Of a stretch of 64,000 nucleotides of DNA, positions 11,201 to 22,474 are shown piece by piece. The DNA lies in the NCBI GenBank assembly GCA_037367355.1, contig CM074706.1:1860001-1924000 (forward strand). Direction: 5' to 3'. A program made the position numbers and the translations under genes. Below the pieces are notes generated by a model. That model saw only the letters and a list, made by a program, of their open reading frames with translations, was not told the DNA's origin and searched no databases. How positions within the stretch are numbered: position 1 is the stretch's first letter; every line of letters begins with the position of its first letter. The DNA comes from Neoscytalidium dimidiatum (taxonomy: Eukaryota > Ascomycota > Dothideomycetes > Botryosphaeriales > Botryosphaeriaceae).

Positions 11201-13560
11201 GGGCTCGGTAGTCTACGTATAGTCGTAGCTTTCCTCCTAGTTTCGGTACGAATAGGATAGGAGAGGCTGCTAATAACTAGGATAGTCGGATATACTCTTT
11301 TTATAGGTAGGTCTCGATATATTTCTTAAGCACTTATAGTTCTTTTTTAGAGAGGGAGTATAAAGAACCGAATTTAAGTAATATTCCCGGTATTAAGAAT
11401 ATTTTATAGTCCTATAGTTAGTATTCTAGTAGAGCGTCTTCCTATTTCTCCGTAAAGATATCGAATTTTCTATATTATAGGAGTACGTTATCTAGGGGGT
11501 TTTCTATATTAGTAGCGTTAACTCGCCGTAGGTCGTATTTTATACGTTCTTAGAGTTCTTAGGGTTTCTAGGGTCTATAGGTTCGTTTTCTAGGAAGGTA
11601 GGCAATTCTATAGGCCTACCGGACCTCTAGGGGTTACTAAGTCTCGATTTTAATTCCTTAGGGGGTAGTACGTACCTAGAAGATTCCGGTAGGGATACCT
11701 TTCTTTACTTTCTTTCTAAGGGCCTTCTTAGAGATCTTACTAACTTATACTAGCTTACTCCGAGTTATTTAGGGGTATACTAACGCCGCTATAGTACTTA
11801 ACAGCTACCGCGCCTCGTCTCTTTCTCGGGACCTAAACTTTACTTCTCCGTTTTTCTAATCGATGTAGGGTTTCTATTTTCGGAGCTACGGGAGTCCTAG
11901 AATAATATTATATCCGGGGGTTTTTATAATGTCTAAGTAGATTCTTTCTCGGTATTTTCCTCGGGATAATACGAGTCCTTAGATTTCTATAAGGATTAAC
12001 CCTCCTCTATATATACTAGGTAAGCCATCTACTATAATAAGTTCGTAGGGGTGTTCTTTTTCTCGGAATTTTATATTGTATTTTTCTACGAAACGAGGGT
12101 TAATATAATTGCCCCTATCTACCGAATCGATAAGGATACGGGCTCGTCGTCTATTAGCGAGCATATTAATAACTAGATACTCGGCATACTCGGCCGGAGG
12201 TTCTTCGTTATTTATAGTATACGTGGAGGGGAGTTTTCTATTAGTATTACCGGTCGTAGTTATAGTTACCTAAAGGGGCGCTAGAAGCTACGCCTCTACC
12301 CGCCCCTAGGTTAGAGGCTTAATTAGTTTTTTACCTCGGGCTAATAACCGTTAGTTTCCTTTAGCTCTTAGTGGCTTTCGCATTCGTTATTAGTATAGTC
12401 GGCCTAGTATTACTTATTATAGGGGTCCTCTACTTCGGTTACCTACGCGGCGGCGGTCTAGCGCGTAGTCTTATTACCTCCTTTATACTATCGTATATAG
12501 TATCCCTTTTTTCCGTATCGGAGATATAGGTCTTCCTTATGGCGACGGTCTTTTTCTTTTTATAATAGGGGCCTATTACGTTTAACGCTATCTAGATCTA
12601 TAGGCTTACTAGGGCTTATTATATTCCTAGTTTAGATAGAGTTAGTTATAGGGCGAGTAGACTAGGTTATTTCTCTACATTAGTTATATAGCCGAGTATC
12701 GAGTTAAATAGCGATACGGACTACCTTCTAGTAGAAGTCGGGTAGCTTAGTTCTAGCGAATTTATCCTTAATATAGTCTTTTAATCCCTCGTAGTATAGT
12801 ATTTTAAGGATATTATCGGGCTATTATAGTCGTAAGGTATAGAGTCGGAACTAGATTATATACGTCGCTATAGACCCGGTTTATTTAAGCGTCTAGATTC
12901 GGTATATCGTATCTTAGTATTAGTCTTTATCCTCGAACGTTTCCCGGAGGGTTTTAGTAAAGTTATAGAGGCTATAGAATAGTCGTATAGTCTCCTCGTA
13001 CTAGTCTAGTTTTCCGAAGTCGTTCTAGTAGGGTTTAAACTACTAAGCGGTATTTCCGCGGAGGTACGACTTAGTAAAGAAGATTTTTTAGGTATCATCC
13101 TAGAAAGCTATACTAAATAAGTAGAAGTAGGTATATAGTTACCGTAGGAATTTATCTAGTTTTCCTCGGGTACCGTCGAAAACGTTAGATTCCTTAATCT
13201 TAAACTTTAGGTTTTATACTTATATAGGGGTAGATAGGGCGGGAGTAATTTTTATAGCGGGAGATTACTCTCGGGGTCTTATAGTGCGGTTAACTAAGAA
13301 GGCCTACCCTCTAATAAAGTATTCTAGTAGGACTAGGGCATAGTTCTCGGAGGTATCGAGAGGGATTCGAGGTCGGCTAACGTCGCGGGTTAGGGAGGTA
13401 ATCCCGGCGGCGTAGGCTTCCGATATAGTTATACGGGTCTCCGTATCGGGTTCTCTAGGAATTACTAGGTAGATATTATATAGTTACTCTTCCGCGTTAG
13501 GGAGCGAGGCGCGGATTTCGGCCTAGGTCGTTATAGTTAGTTCGATAGGTTTACTTACCT
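8230..13560 (-). pseudogene. Chromovirus gag-pol polyprotein (degenerate)
   Basis: Read on the minus strand. A gag region occupies about 13500-12300. An aspartic protease is partly open at 12164-11979 (LIDS...NYINPRFVEKYNI). RT carries AYLDDILIY near 10938-10905. RNase H is at roughly 10500-10100. Integrase at about 9480-8700 shows the H..GTNPTIERI / YLVDYKDYARNK zinc-finger order, with both Cys now Tyr, and a SIFLDFITKL core. The last part, 8340-8250, is a chromodomain (YLVK.ENYDDLENT.EPLPNL), whose aromatic cage Trp codons are now stops. It is inactive by RIP. Confidence 0.85.
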
Positions 13561-13587
13561 TCGGTGTCTATAGGGTAGTAGTTAAAG

Positions 13588-14004
13588 TATTACGCTAGGA
13601 CTCGAGAAGGGGGATAAGATTAGAACGTCGGGGAGGGTTATAGCGTCTAAGGTTTACTACCGCTATCTAGGATATTACTAAATACTATATTTAGAGGATA
13701 GTAGCCGTAGTTAGGTAGGGAAGATATAAGAGGGGTATAAGACAATAATTAGACTTAACTATAGAGGTCCTAACTACTATAAATAAGTATACTTATATAT
13801 AAGGAAATATCTATCTATAACCGTAATTCCTAACTACTATATTACGGTAGATTATAGTAGGCGGTTATATTTATAAGGGTGCGGTCTTAGCGTTATAACC
13901 GTTAGTAACGGTACTAAGTAATAAGCGTAGTTATCGGTCCGCGGTACGGAAACTCGCTTAGCGCCGTACCCTAACTTCTATCCTCCTATAGGTGCTCCGT
14001 AATA
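13588..14004 (-). repeat. Chromovirus LTR (5' LTR of the minus-strand element)
   Basis: 417 bp, partner of 6957-7373 with the same TATTACG...CGTAATA ends. By orientation it is the promoter-side LTR. The minus-strand sequence just inside it (13587 downward) is where the primer binding site should be, but RIP has blurred it and no tRNA match could be assigned. Confidence 0.9.
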
Positions 14005-14009
14005 GTATA
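14005..14009. repeat. Target-site duplication GTATA, right copy
   Basis: Identical to 6952-6956 and immediately outside the right LTR. Confidence 0.9.
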
Positions 14010-14502
14010 GCTACGAAGCTAAGATTCGAGAATCTAGCTAAGAAAATCGAGAGCTTTTAATAGATACTAGTCTTAGCGCTTTTTCTCGAGGTCGAGTTCG
14101 GAGGTATTTATAGGTTACGTAGTTAGAAGACTTAGAAAGGTTTCGTAAGAATATAAAGAATTAACTAAGTCGCTAAAGAATATAAAAATTACGCTATATT
14201 ATTATATATTTAAGGTTATCTTATAGAGGAGCGAGGGTTATAAGATTTAGCGAGAAGATACGACGAGAAGTAAGATACTAGATATATTAGATACGCTAAG
14301 TCTAATTTAGTAAATACTAGACTACTTATAGCCGTACTAGCCTAGAGTAGATACGCTAAAGCTTAATACTATAAAATATATTATAAACTTTCTAGGCCTC
14401 TTTTCTACGACTCTTACCTCTTATCCTATTTTTAAGGTACGTAGAGACGTTTAATACGTTTCTATAGTAAATTCTTATATCTTTTACGCGTACGCGACGC
14501 GT

Positions 14503-14654
14503 CTTCGCCTATTAGTTAATAAGAACTATTAATTTTACTTATTATTTTTCTAAAACTAATTACTTAGCTCGTCTTAGCAGTTAACTAAATTAGTATTGGT
14601 TTGCGCTATACTATAGCGAAAACTGTTTGCTTGGTTTGTTTGTTGCGACCCCTG
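14503..14654 (-). repeat. hAT terminal arm A (left copy), inverted partner of 50767-50918
   Basis: 152 bp. Its reverse complement matches 50767-50918 at equal length, with a few transition differences. It ends with the terminal inverted repeat TGCGACCCCTG. The inner neighbour (about 14268-14502) matches 59671-59905, showing that the second copy was split here by its retroelement. The outer roughly 70 bp still contains TpG and CpA, so RIP did not reach the very end. Confidence 0.9.
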
Positions 14655-14726
14655 AGAACACGTGAGATGGAGGTATTACTCTACACCGTTAGCCGAGGCT
14701 GATGCCATAAATAGGTATTCCTCGCC

Positions 14727-15664
14727 ATGTTGAGCGGTCAATTCCCACCTATCATCCCTTATATAAACAAATACCTTCCGAAGGTTCCCCTCGGCTCGTT
14801 ACAGCAAGTCATCAAAGGGCGCATAAAGCTTCGCCAGGTATGCAGTCGTATGTAAGAGCCATAGCGAGTATTATCAAGCAGCTGACTAGGGAGTAGCTCG
14901 CGATCGACTGTGTTTCCGCCCGTCTTGCAGCGCCCGATCGTGACCGTCGTGACCTGCTTGCGAAGCTGATTGAAGAATATGAGCGCGGCGAATCAGGTCT
15001 TGATGTTGTCGATATTCAAACCGAAGCATTTGGTTTCATCATTGCGGGATCTCATACCACGGCTACGACTACCACGTTGCTTTTTTGGCATCTATTGCGG
15101 AACTCGGCTGCGCTTTCCCGCCTTGAGGATGAGATCTCAGGCATTGAAAAGCCTGGGAAGAGTAAGGAAGGATGTTACGCGTACAGCAGCACCACCGGCG
15201 CGAAATATCTTTCCGCCATCGTCAACGAGACACTCCGCATCAACCCGGTCTTCACCATGCCCTTGATGCGTACTGTGCCGCCATCTGGCGCCATCATTGC
15301 TGGCGAACCCTTGGTCGGTGGCACGGATGTGAGCATTACCAACCACGCACTGCATCATGACCCTGCTGTATTCGGCAGAGAATTGGACCGGTTCGTGCCG
15401 GAGAGGTGGATGGTCAGTGATGGACAAGAGAAAACAAAGTACCTAATGCATTTCGGTGCCGGGCACAGGGCGTGCATAGGACGGAACCTGGCTAGTGTCG
15501 AGGTTAACAAGATTGCGGTTTCCTTAATAGCAAGGTATCAATTCGAGCTTGCTGGAAAGGAAGATGCTTCCAGAGCAATGCCTCCTATGACCAGTTTCGG
15601 GGTTTCGGACTTGGATGGGGAATTCCTGGTGAAATTGAAGAGAAAGAAGGAGGAGAGAGCTTGA
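14727..15664 (+). pseudogene. Cytochrome P450, 5'-truncated fragment
   Basis: The C-terminal half of a P450. The frame from about 14900 to 15664 shows the I-helix oxygen-binding stretch AGSHTT near 15045, K-helix ETLR (15229-15240), PERW (15397-15408) and the heme loop FGAGHRACIGR (15454-15486) with its ligand Cys. The first half of the enzyme (membrane anchor, helices A to about G) is missing. Upstream, 14727-14837 is open and reads plausibly P450-like, but it joins the rest only across an unresolved phase change, and the main frame has a TAG at 14894. The fragment starts about 70 bp from the hAT end at 14654. It converges on the FAD monooxygenase. It is related to the group ending in GVSDLDG..VKLKRKK; the family was not fixed. 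Confidence 0.8.
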
Positions 15665-15805
15665 TGTTCTTCGGATACCACAATCACCCCACAAGCCCTT
15701 TCTCAGCACCGTGCCGTACGGAATCCGCTTCAAAATGGTATAATCTATTCTTCAAACGCTTCGAAACACTAGTATGAACATGTGAATGCGCCAAGACATC
15801 AACTC

Positions 15806-17213
15806 CTACAACGAAGCGCCGTTTTGATCGAGACCCTTTAACAACTTGAGGTATTCATCTGCAGCAATTTGCATGCAGTCGTGGCCATATATTTTCTTCT
15901 GTACGTCGGCATCCGCCCACTTGTCCGGCACCGACCCGCCCTTCTTCTCCTTGAGCGCAGCGAACTGCCTGTCGCGCTCCTCCTTAGCGGCACCCTCGCC
16001 CAAATGTAGAGCCCGGCCGGAAGCGGCGGCAAGCTCGACAAGGGTCTCAGCGCGCTCCTTGCGCAACAGCTGGTATACGCGTAACGTCTTATTGATTGTT
16101 TCGGGACTCTGATCGGGCATGCGCGAGAGGACTTCACCGAGGACAGCTGCGTCTTCGATGGCTTGAGCGGCGCCCTGAGCAAGATGCGGGAGCGTCGGGT
16201 GGCAGGCGTCGCCAACCAGAGCAATCTGCCCGTTGACCCAGGTCGGTATAGGAGCGTGTACGCGGAGCTTCCACTCGCACACCTCGCCCTCTGGGACAAG
16301 ATCGAGCATGCGTAGAATCATGGGGCAGAAGTCCCCAAAGACCTTCAGCATCTCCTTCTTCGATCCCTTTGTAGTGTAGGTTATGGATGGAGCGTCGGCG
16401 AAGTTCTTGTCCGGCTGCACAGTGGAAAGGTTATAGATGTTCTTGCTGTCGACAGGGTAGGCGATGATATGACGCTTCTCGCCGATCCAGCGGGTGACGG
16501 CCTCGGTGTCGATGAGCTTCAAGAGCTCCGGATCGTGCTTCATCTCATCGCGTGTGAGCATGATGCGATAGGCAGCTTGGCCGGTGTCAATGATGGAGGC
16601 GTCGATCTTCAATTCCCTTAGCATTTGGTCGCGAATAACGCTCTTGACGCCATCGGCAGCCAGGATGAAGTCTGCTTCTATTTCGAACGGGTCGCCTTCG
16701 CGAGGCTCCGCCCTCAACCGCGGCTTGGGCCCCCAGGATATCACCTCCTTCACTGTCGTGCCGAAGTGAAATTTGATGGCGCTCTCGCGCTTGCAGCCCT
16801 CGTACAGCGAGCCAGCGAGCGAGGCGCGGTGACCGACCATGTGGGGGAAGCCGTACGTGTCGCGGATGTAATTCAGGTCGACGTGGGCCAGCTCCTGGTC
16901 AGTAGAGCCCTGGCGAATGCTGGTCTCCTTCAGGTCCACTGCCTCCGCCTCAATGTCCTTCCACACGCCTAGCCGGTCGAGGATGCGGGCCATGTTGGGC
17001 GCCAGCTGAATGCCAGCGCCGACGAATCCCAGATTTGACGCAATCTCGTAGACATCAATGTGCTTAAAGCCCTTCCGGGCGAGGGCGAGGGCGCACGTCA
17101 GGCCGCCCATACCTAAGCAATCGTCAGCGAGAGAAGAGGCGCGCGGCGCTCGAGAATGCGAAGGACGCACCTGAGCCGATCACGGCAACGCGGAGGTCCT
17201 TGTTGGCTTCCAT
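15806..17213 (-). CDS. FAD-dependent monooxygenase, salicylate-hydroxylase type
   Basis: Predicted group-A flavoprotein hydroxylase that uses NAD(P)H and O2 to hydroxylate an aromatic substrate. Two exons: 17213-17171 and 17112-15806, with a 57-nt intron (17170-17114 plus the acceptor G at 17113). The product is 449 aa. The intron interrupts the dinucleotide-binding fold, and splicing restores GSGMGG at residues 13-18. A frame running into the intron loses it, so the start at 17213 is preferred. DG motif (AADG) at about 166-169; second FAD motif GDACHP at 315-320, followed by LAQGAAQAIEDA. Length is normal for the family. It lies convergent to the broken P450. The substrate is unknown; 6-hydroxynicotinate and other salicylate-like acids are possible. 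It appears intact. Confidence 0.87.
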
Positions 17214-19987
17214 GGCGGTGCAAAAGAATGGATTGGATGGTGAATGGAGACCATGTTTGGCGGGCGACGCGCCAGATATAGGCGACGGCGCGTTTCGCTG
17301 CGACGGCGCAGCTGGATCACGGCAAGGCTGATCGGATGAAGCCTTGAGAGACGGCGTGGGGTAGAGCGCAGGGAGAGCGCAGGTAGAGCGCAGGGGAGCC
17401 CCGCCCCCGCCAGATAAAATGCGTCACCCGCAGCGCCCACACAACGGGAGCAGCCGGTCTCGGCCAGCTCCCGAGCCCCAGCGAGCTGTCTGCACTTGTC
17501 GCGTCTTGCCGTGAGCCTATCCGCAGAGCTCAGAAGTAGGCGGCGCAGACAGGAACTCGAGCCATTCGCTGGCCGGGCGCAAGGAACAAGCCCCGCAGGA
17601 AGGCCATTGAGCGGCTGTTGTTGCGCGTCCGCCAGCTCTCTCGGTCGCGCTGAGCGGCAGTGATCGGGAGTACTTTAACACGCCGATGCAGCGCTGACTC
17701 GGAGATACTTCAGGCCCTCCGCAAACAGGCCCCTCGGTTCAGCCTACCCCCGAGGCCCAAAGTCCGGCCCGAGGTGGCTGCACAACATCTGTGGAAGAAA
17801 CCTCTGCCTTCTTGCGCTGCACCTATTGACATTTGTTCCATGCTTTCAAAGCCTTTTCACTGGTTGCATGGAAGAGCCTATATCCAAGGCATCCAAAGCA
17901 ACACGGAATAATTCTACTACCATTGGCAGCGTTTGCTGCCGTCTACTTTGAGGCCTCAGGTCCGGCGCTCCCCACTTGGCTGTTTGATCTTCGTGTCAAC
18001 AAAAGAGAAACACACCGCAGGATCTTGGAAAATGTCTACTATTCTATGTACACCATTTGCGCGTAGTCAATCTACAATTTGCAAGCGTCTCTGGCTCCTA
18101 CCAGCTCTCAGGTACTGTAACTGTGCAACTTGCAAAAGCACATGTTTCCTAAATGCGGTCTTCCCATTCCCCTAGGCCAGTCCAAGTCGCCAAGCCAACA
18201 TGTTCGCTCAGGCGCCAGTTGCAGCTGTGACGTGCATGCTTCTGCGGAAATAATAGCCTTGATGTTCCATTTCCGACCGTAGATGTTTCAACCGCCAACG
18301 GGTCCACTAAACGGCATTAACGTGTGGCCTCCGATCCCGGCTGTTGTATCTTGCAGATTGCCGAACACGACTTTCAAAGGCTCAATGGGAATTCAGTAGT
18401 CAATACTCTCGACAGCGTGTTCATCTCGATAAGTTACCACCAACGATGGCGGGCAAGAGCAACGTAGTCCTCACTGTAGACTTTTCTTCTTCTTCAAAGA
18501 ATGCGTGAGATGTATCACGGCATAACAGCGCAGTCTGAAGAGGCGTCAGATCGCTCTCTCACTTGAGGTTTCGCAAGCATTTATCGAATCTTCTTTGAAG
18601 CATTGTTGATGAAAGCAAGCTCTGGAACTCCACCGAAAAGGGCCCCGAAAGTTTTTGGCCAGCGACTTGCGTCATCTCGGAGCCGAGATGCCCCCGACAG
18701 CACCTGATCGCTTGATAATGAAAGGCATCGCCTTCCTCTGTCTCGTCATCTGAAGTCCGCATATTTTGACTCTTCTCTTGTCTGCATGACCCCTCTCATC
18801 CGCATTTTGCACACATCTATTGCTTGTGTGCGTGAACGAAGGTATAACGCAAGACCTGCATGATCGAGGGTGCGACTCTCTCCATCTTTCTCTCCGGCCG
18901 AGCTGTGGAATTAAACTTTATGTTCATAGTAAAAAAGAAGAAGCTTCAACAGCGGCCATGCAGGACTCAGGCCCTACGGTCGTCTGTCCAAAGCAAAATC
19001 CGACCATTGCTCGACCGCGTTTGCAGCGCCTGGTGAATTTCTCTATCGCATCCTTCTACATTAAAGATGCTGAAGAGCGGTAGAAATGAATTTGTGGCCG
19101 AACGCTTTGGGTAGCACCCGCTCAAGATTCCACTTTCCCGGACCGTTTCGGTAACTTTTAGGTAAACCAACGAGTTAATCAAACAAGCAAAAGAAGCTTT
19201 CAAACATCCGCATCACAATAGGAACTGGAAACGTAGATCTCATGACTATGAAGTCTATTCACGAGCTCAGTCTCGGGCTTCCTTCCTACTCTGATTGCAC
19301 CACAACCCACAGAGGATTGCTGGCGGATGAATAACGGCATGCACTGCGTAACAAGAGACTGGATCTCGTCCGGGAAGTTACAAGCATAGCTTGTCCGCGA
19401 CTTCAACGCCACTGTCGACTGGCAACTACAACGTATCCACTTCCTGACAGAAGCTAGCGCACCACTTGGGAAGAAACTCATTGAGAAATGAGGACTGGAC
19501 AAAAAATGAATCACAAGCTTTTGTTCCTGGGCTGTTCTGGCGGCTCCGCCGGAAATGTGTATTGGGAAAGAAGTCCGTGCTCATAAGGGCGCGCAAGCAC
19601 CCTCCTGCTCCGGGCACTCCGTTAATGTGCTCCACCGTACATGGCTGTTGTCATTGTACGCAGAAGGCCAAAAGCCAAGACAACAGGACCGACTGCAAAC
19701 CTTCTTACTCTAACCACCTCGCCCGTTCCCTCTCATTTCACCGCTCTAAAAATATCAACAATGTGAAGAAGCTCAGTGGGCATGACATCTCGAGCTCTTT
19801 CACCAGGTCAAAGAATGGACGTATATAAGCATGTCCACAAACTTGTCTTTGCCCAGCAGCCCTTTGGACCAGTCTTCCTCGACACACAATCCGAGAGGTA
19901 AATCAGCATTCGCTCTTTACGCTTCATACCAAAGGTTTCTCTTTTGTCTTTTTCCACATCGACAGCATCATCCAAGACTAGTCCAAG
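17214..19987. other. Intergenic, no gene recognised
   Basis: 2.8 kb of ordinary composition. The scattered short frames lack family motifs, signal peptides or splice-consistent extensions. The last 170 bp contain the promoter of the secreted-protein gene at 19988. Confidence 0.5.
19822..19828 (+). promoter_or_regulatory. TATA-like box of the secreted-protein gene
   Basis: TATATAA about 160 bp before the ATG at 19988. Position and match only; the transcription start is not known. Confidence 0.35.
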
Positions 19988-20708
19988 ATGAAGCTCATCA
20001 CTTCTTTCATCGCTGTCGCCTTCGCCGGCTTTGGTCTAGCAATGCCATTCCCTTCGGATGACCATCTCCCGGCACCCCCACCGGGTACCACGAACTTTAC
20101 AGACCTGATTGAGCCGAAAGGCCCCGGATACAATGTCTTGCTCGCAGTTGAGACGCATGTTTCCCTGTCCTCTAGCAGCTCCTCTGTTCAAATGCTGATA
20201 TGGTCTTAGAGCTCCCAATGGCGACAAGGCTATCGTGGCCTGGGCGTACGGCCGTTTCCAGTGTACGGAGCGGCAGCTCGTCTCCAAGGGCAAGGATTTC
20301 TGTGGCAAACAGCTCACTTTCGACCGCGTCCCGGAGCTCGATGACCAGAACGAGGCGACCGGTGGCCAGGAGAAGGTCACGGTTCAGTTCGAAGGCTGCA
20401 GCGACGCGAGCAGAAATGGCGACTATTCGGGCATTGTGATCCAGGATTCGAAGGGATACTACGACTGCAACGGCGATAGGGAGCTGCATGGTTGTGACTA
20501 CAACAACAGTGAGCTCGATACTGACCTGGCCGCCTTCTTGTCAGTAAGTGTTGCATTGCTTCGCACTTTTGGCGACGAGCGGACGTCCTGACCTTTTGTA
20601 TAGTGCGGCAACTATGCATACACTCCTGGAGACAACTCGGGAGATAACGACGGGCCGAGTGAGAAGCCTGATGACGGCGGTGATAATGACAATGGGGGCA
20701 AGAACTAA
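19988..20708 (+). CDS. Small secreted cysteine-containing protein (effector-like)
   Basis: Three exons fit: 19988-20166, 20210-20543, 20604-20708, giving 205 aa. The second intron is canonical (GTAAGT donor, CCTGAC branch, TAG acceptor). The first (43 nt, GTCCTC donor) is the only one that keeps phase and is less certain. The N-terminus MKLITSFIAVAFAGFGLA is a clear signal peptide. The mature part has six cysteines (in FQC, DFC, EGC, YDC, HGC and CGNY contexts), compatible with three disulfides, and the tail is a low-complexity acidic Gly/Asp/Asn stretch. I do not recognise a family. Small size, secretion, Cys content and a transposon-rich setting resemble candidate effectors, but that is inference. 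Confidence 0.7.
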
Positions 20709-21208
20709 GGCCACCTAAGCGTCTGTGATTAGTCGTAGATCTGAGGAGGTCAAATCATCCCGTCAAATCCGCTCGTTGGTTCTTGACAGTAATCCATTCA
20801 TCGAGATGGATTTGCATCTCCAGCAGGCTGTATAGGAGCCCGCATAGCACTTAATCGAATCTGTAATTGTGTGGATACCGAGTGTCCGTTGTTGTTCATG
20901 GGCCACGATAAACGTGACCAACTCAAGAAACTGCCACACTCATAGGTCGGGTTGGCAATTCGAGGAGGGCGGCGCTCACTCGGAAGTGGAAACAAAAAAA
21001 GGGGGCGGCACACAGCGTTCGAGTTCCGTCATTTTCCGGTTTGGTGTCGAAAGAGGCATTTCACGCGGCGTGTCCGTCATCTTGCCGTGTAAGGAGGCGA
21101 GTTTCCCAATTACATCCGTCCCTCTACCACGATGTACCTGCCAGGATGTACGAGATCGACCAAGTAATCATAAAGGCCGTTGCATTGCTGATTGTCATTA
21201 GAATAACG
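20709..21208. other. Intergenic between convergent genes
   Basis: Half a kilobase between two convergent stop codons. Presumably both 3' UTRs. No gene seen. Confidence 0.5.
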
Positions 21209-22474
21209 CTACAAAACTCGTTTGACGACCGTCGGAGATCGAACTGATGTGATTTCATTAGCAGCATCGTTCGCATCTGATGTTTCGATCGTGACTTTGA
21301 CGCTTCTTTTGATGCGCGTCTGAAGGTGCTCCTCGCTTCCAAAGCTCTGCCAATCGGATCCGCCTGACTCGAGTGATCTGCGCTGTGGTGCTGGGCTGTC
21401 GCGCGCCTCGATGTTGGTCCTGGTAACACCAGCCTCACCGCGAAGCTCGTCCAGGTTGACGTCTGGGTCGTATCGGGCAGTGGTGGACCGTGTCTTAGTC
21501 CCGGACTTGGATAAGCCAGTTTTCTCGAAGACGACTCTGACGAGCGGGCGCAGGGTTGTCATCGATCCAGCGATGATGCCAACGCCGGGCTCCACCCAGG
21601 ACCAGATGGTAAGACCGGTGATATTATAGAGATAGTCGGAGTTTTTCGCGAGATCGTCGAGCGTGCGAACGCGGATCAGCGTTGTGATCGCGGCACTGGA
21701 AGCTGTCAGCAAATGTGACGAGCCTGAGTGCGAGTCCACATACTATGAGCCTAACGACATGATCAAATAGATAGCAATCCTCTTCTTCCATCCGAGATTA
21801 GAATGCCGCAGCATGAAGAACGGGATTCCCGCGAATATGAAGTCGGCAGTCGCGCTGATGGCGGCTTGAATGTAGCCAGTACCAACGCCGCCGGTTCTGT
21901 TGTTACAGGAGCCTTCCTGCGTGCGGTCCCAGAAATACGACGGCGGGTTGCATTGCAGAATCGTCCCAAAGAACATGAAGAAGCCCCAGCCGGTGGACAC
22001 GACCAGCGTGCCCCAGATAATGTATTTCTGGACCGGAACGACGATGACGCGGAGCAAGAAGAAACCGATGGCGATTTTGACGACCATGGCGGTGAAGGAG
22101 TACAGAGCTCCACACACGAACCAGTACTGTGCCGCATCCATCAGCCACATGGGAAGACCCACGTCTCACGCTGCAGGTACATACCTTCATTGCCAGCACG
22201 ATCTGTCCCGGGGTCAGTGTGTCCATGTGCTTCCCCATCCCCGCCTGCGCACCCAACAAAAGAAATATACCCCAGACGGTGTACAAGATCTTACGTTTCG
22301 TCAAAAGTTGTCCAAGAGGCGGGAACCGGAAAAAGTTACCTGGCTGAAGAGCATCAAGCTGTCGTCAAAGCCGAATGACTTGACGAGGAAGACGCGCACG
22401 CCGCATCGCAGGCTGACCGCCACCCATGACAGGCAAAGGAGCGAAATGGTGGTCGAGGGGATCTGGTCGACCAT
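21209..22474 (-). CDS. PTH11/SAT4-like integral membrane protein
   Basis: Four exons: 22474-22340, 22289-22185, 22126-21744, 21695-21209 (369 aa). The introns (50, 58, 48 nt) have consistent phases and GTAACT/GTATGT donors. The product has about seven hydrophobic segments with the signature pieces of the fungal rhodopsin-like SAT4/PTH11 family: R-F-VKSFGFDDSLML after the first helix, GMGKH before the next, YWFVCGALYSFTAMVVKIAI, then WGFFMFFGTILQCNP, and a final IWSWVEPGVGIIAGSMTTLRPL. A hydrophilic roughly 110-residue tail rich in Ser/Thr/Arg is presumably cytosolic. Members are thought to sense host or surface cues, and some sit in biosynthetic clusters; the role here is not known. Confidence 0.82.

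Larger units (their letters stand above)
6957..14004 (-). mobile_element. Complete Ty3/gypsy chromovirus, RIP-mutated, 7048 bp
   Basis: It is bounded by two 417-bp LTRs (6957-7373 and 13588-14004) and a GTATA duplication on both sides. The coding strand is minus. A polypurine tract (GAGGGGGG when read on the minus strand, 7376-7386) lies next to the left LTR, as expected for the 3' LTR. Domain order on the minus strand is gag, protease, RT with YLDDIL, RNase H, HHCC/DDE integrase, then a chromodomain, which identifies the chromovirus lineage. An antisense reading frame sits beyond the chromodomain. No domain is free of stops over its full length. Confidence 0.9.
1..14654 (-). mobile_element. 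hAT-family DNA transposon, RIP-mutated, interrupted by nested retroelements (left end outside window)
   Basis: The right boundary is the terminal motif TGCGACCCCTG ending at 14654. It is the mirror of the CAGGGGTCGCA that opens the second copy at 50767, and the last 152 bp are near-identical to that copy in inverted orientation. A hAT transposase remnant lies on the minus strand at 1-935. The parts between are occupied by a LINE and a chromovirus. The other end and its 8-bp target duplication lie to the left of the window; the right-flank candidate is AGAACACG at 14655-14662. CpA and TpG are almost absent except in the outermost roughly 70 bp. Assigning the transposase and the end at 14654 to one element is an inference from their shared orientation and the nesting. 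Confidence 0.75.
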
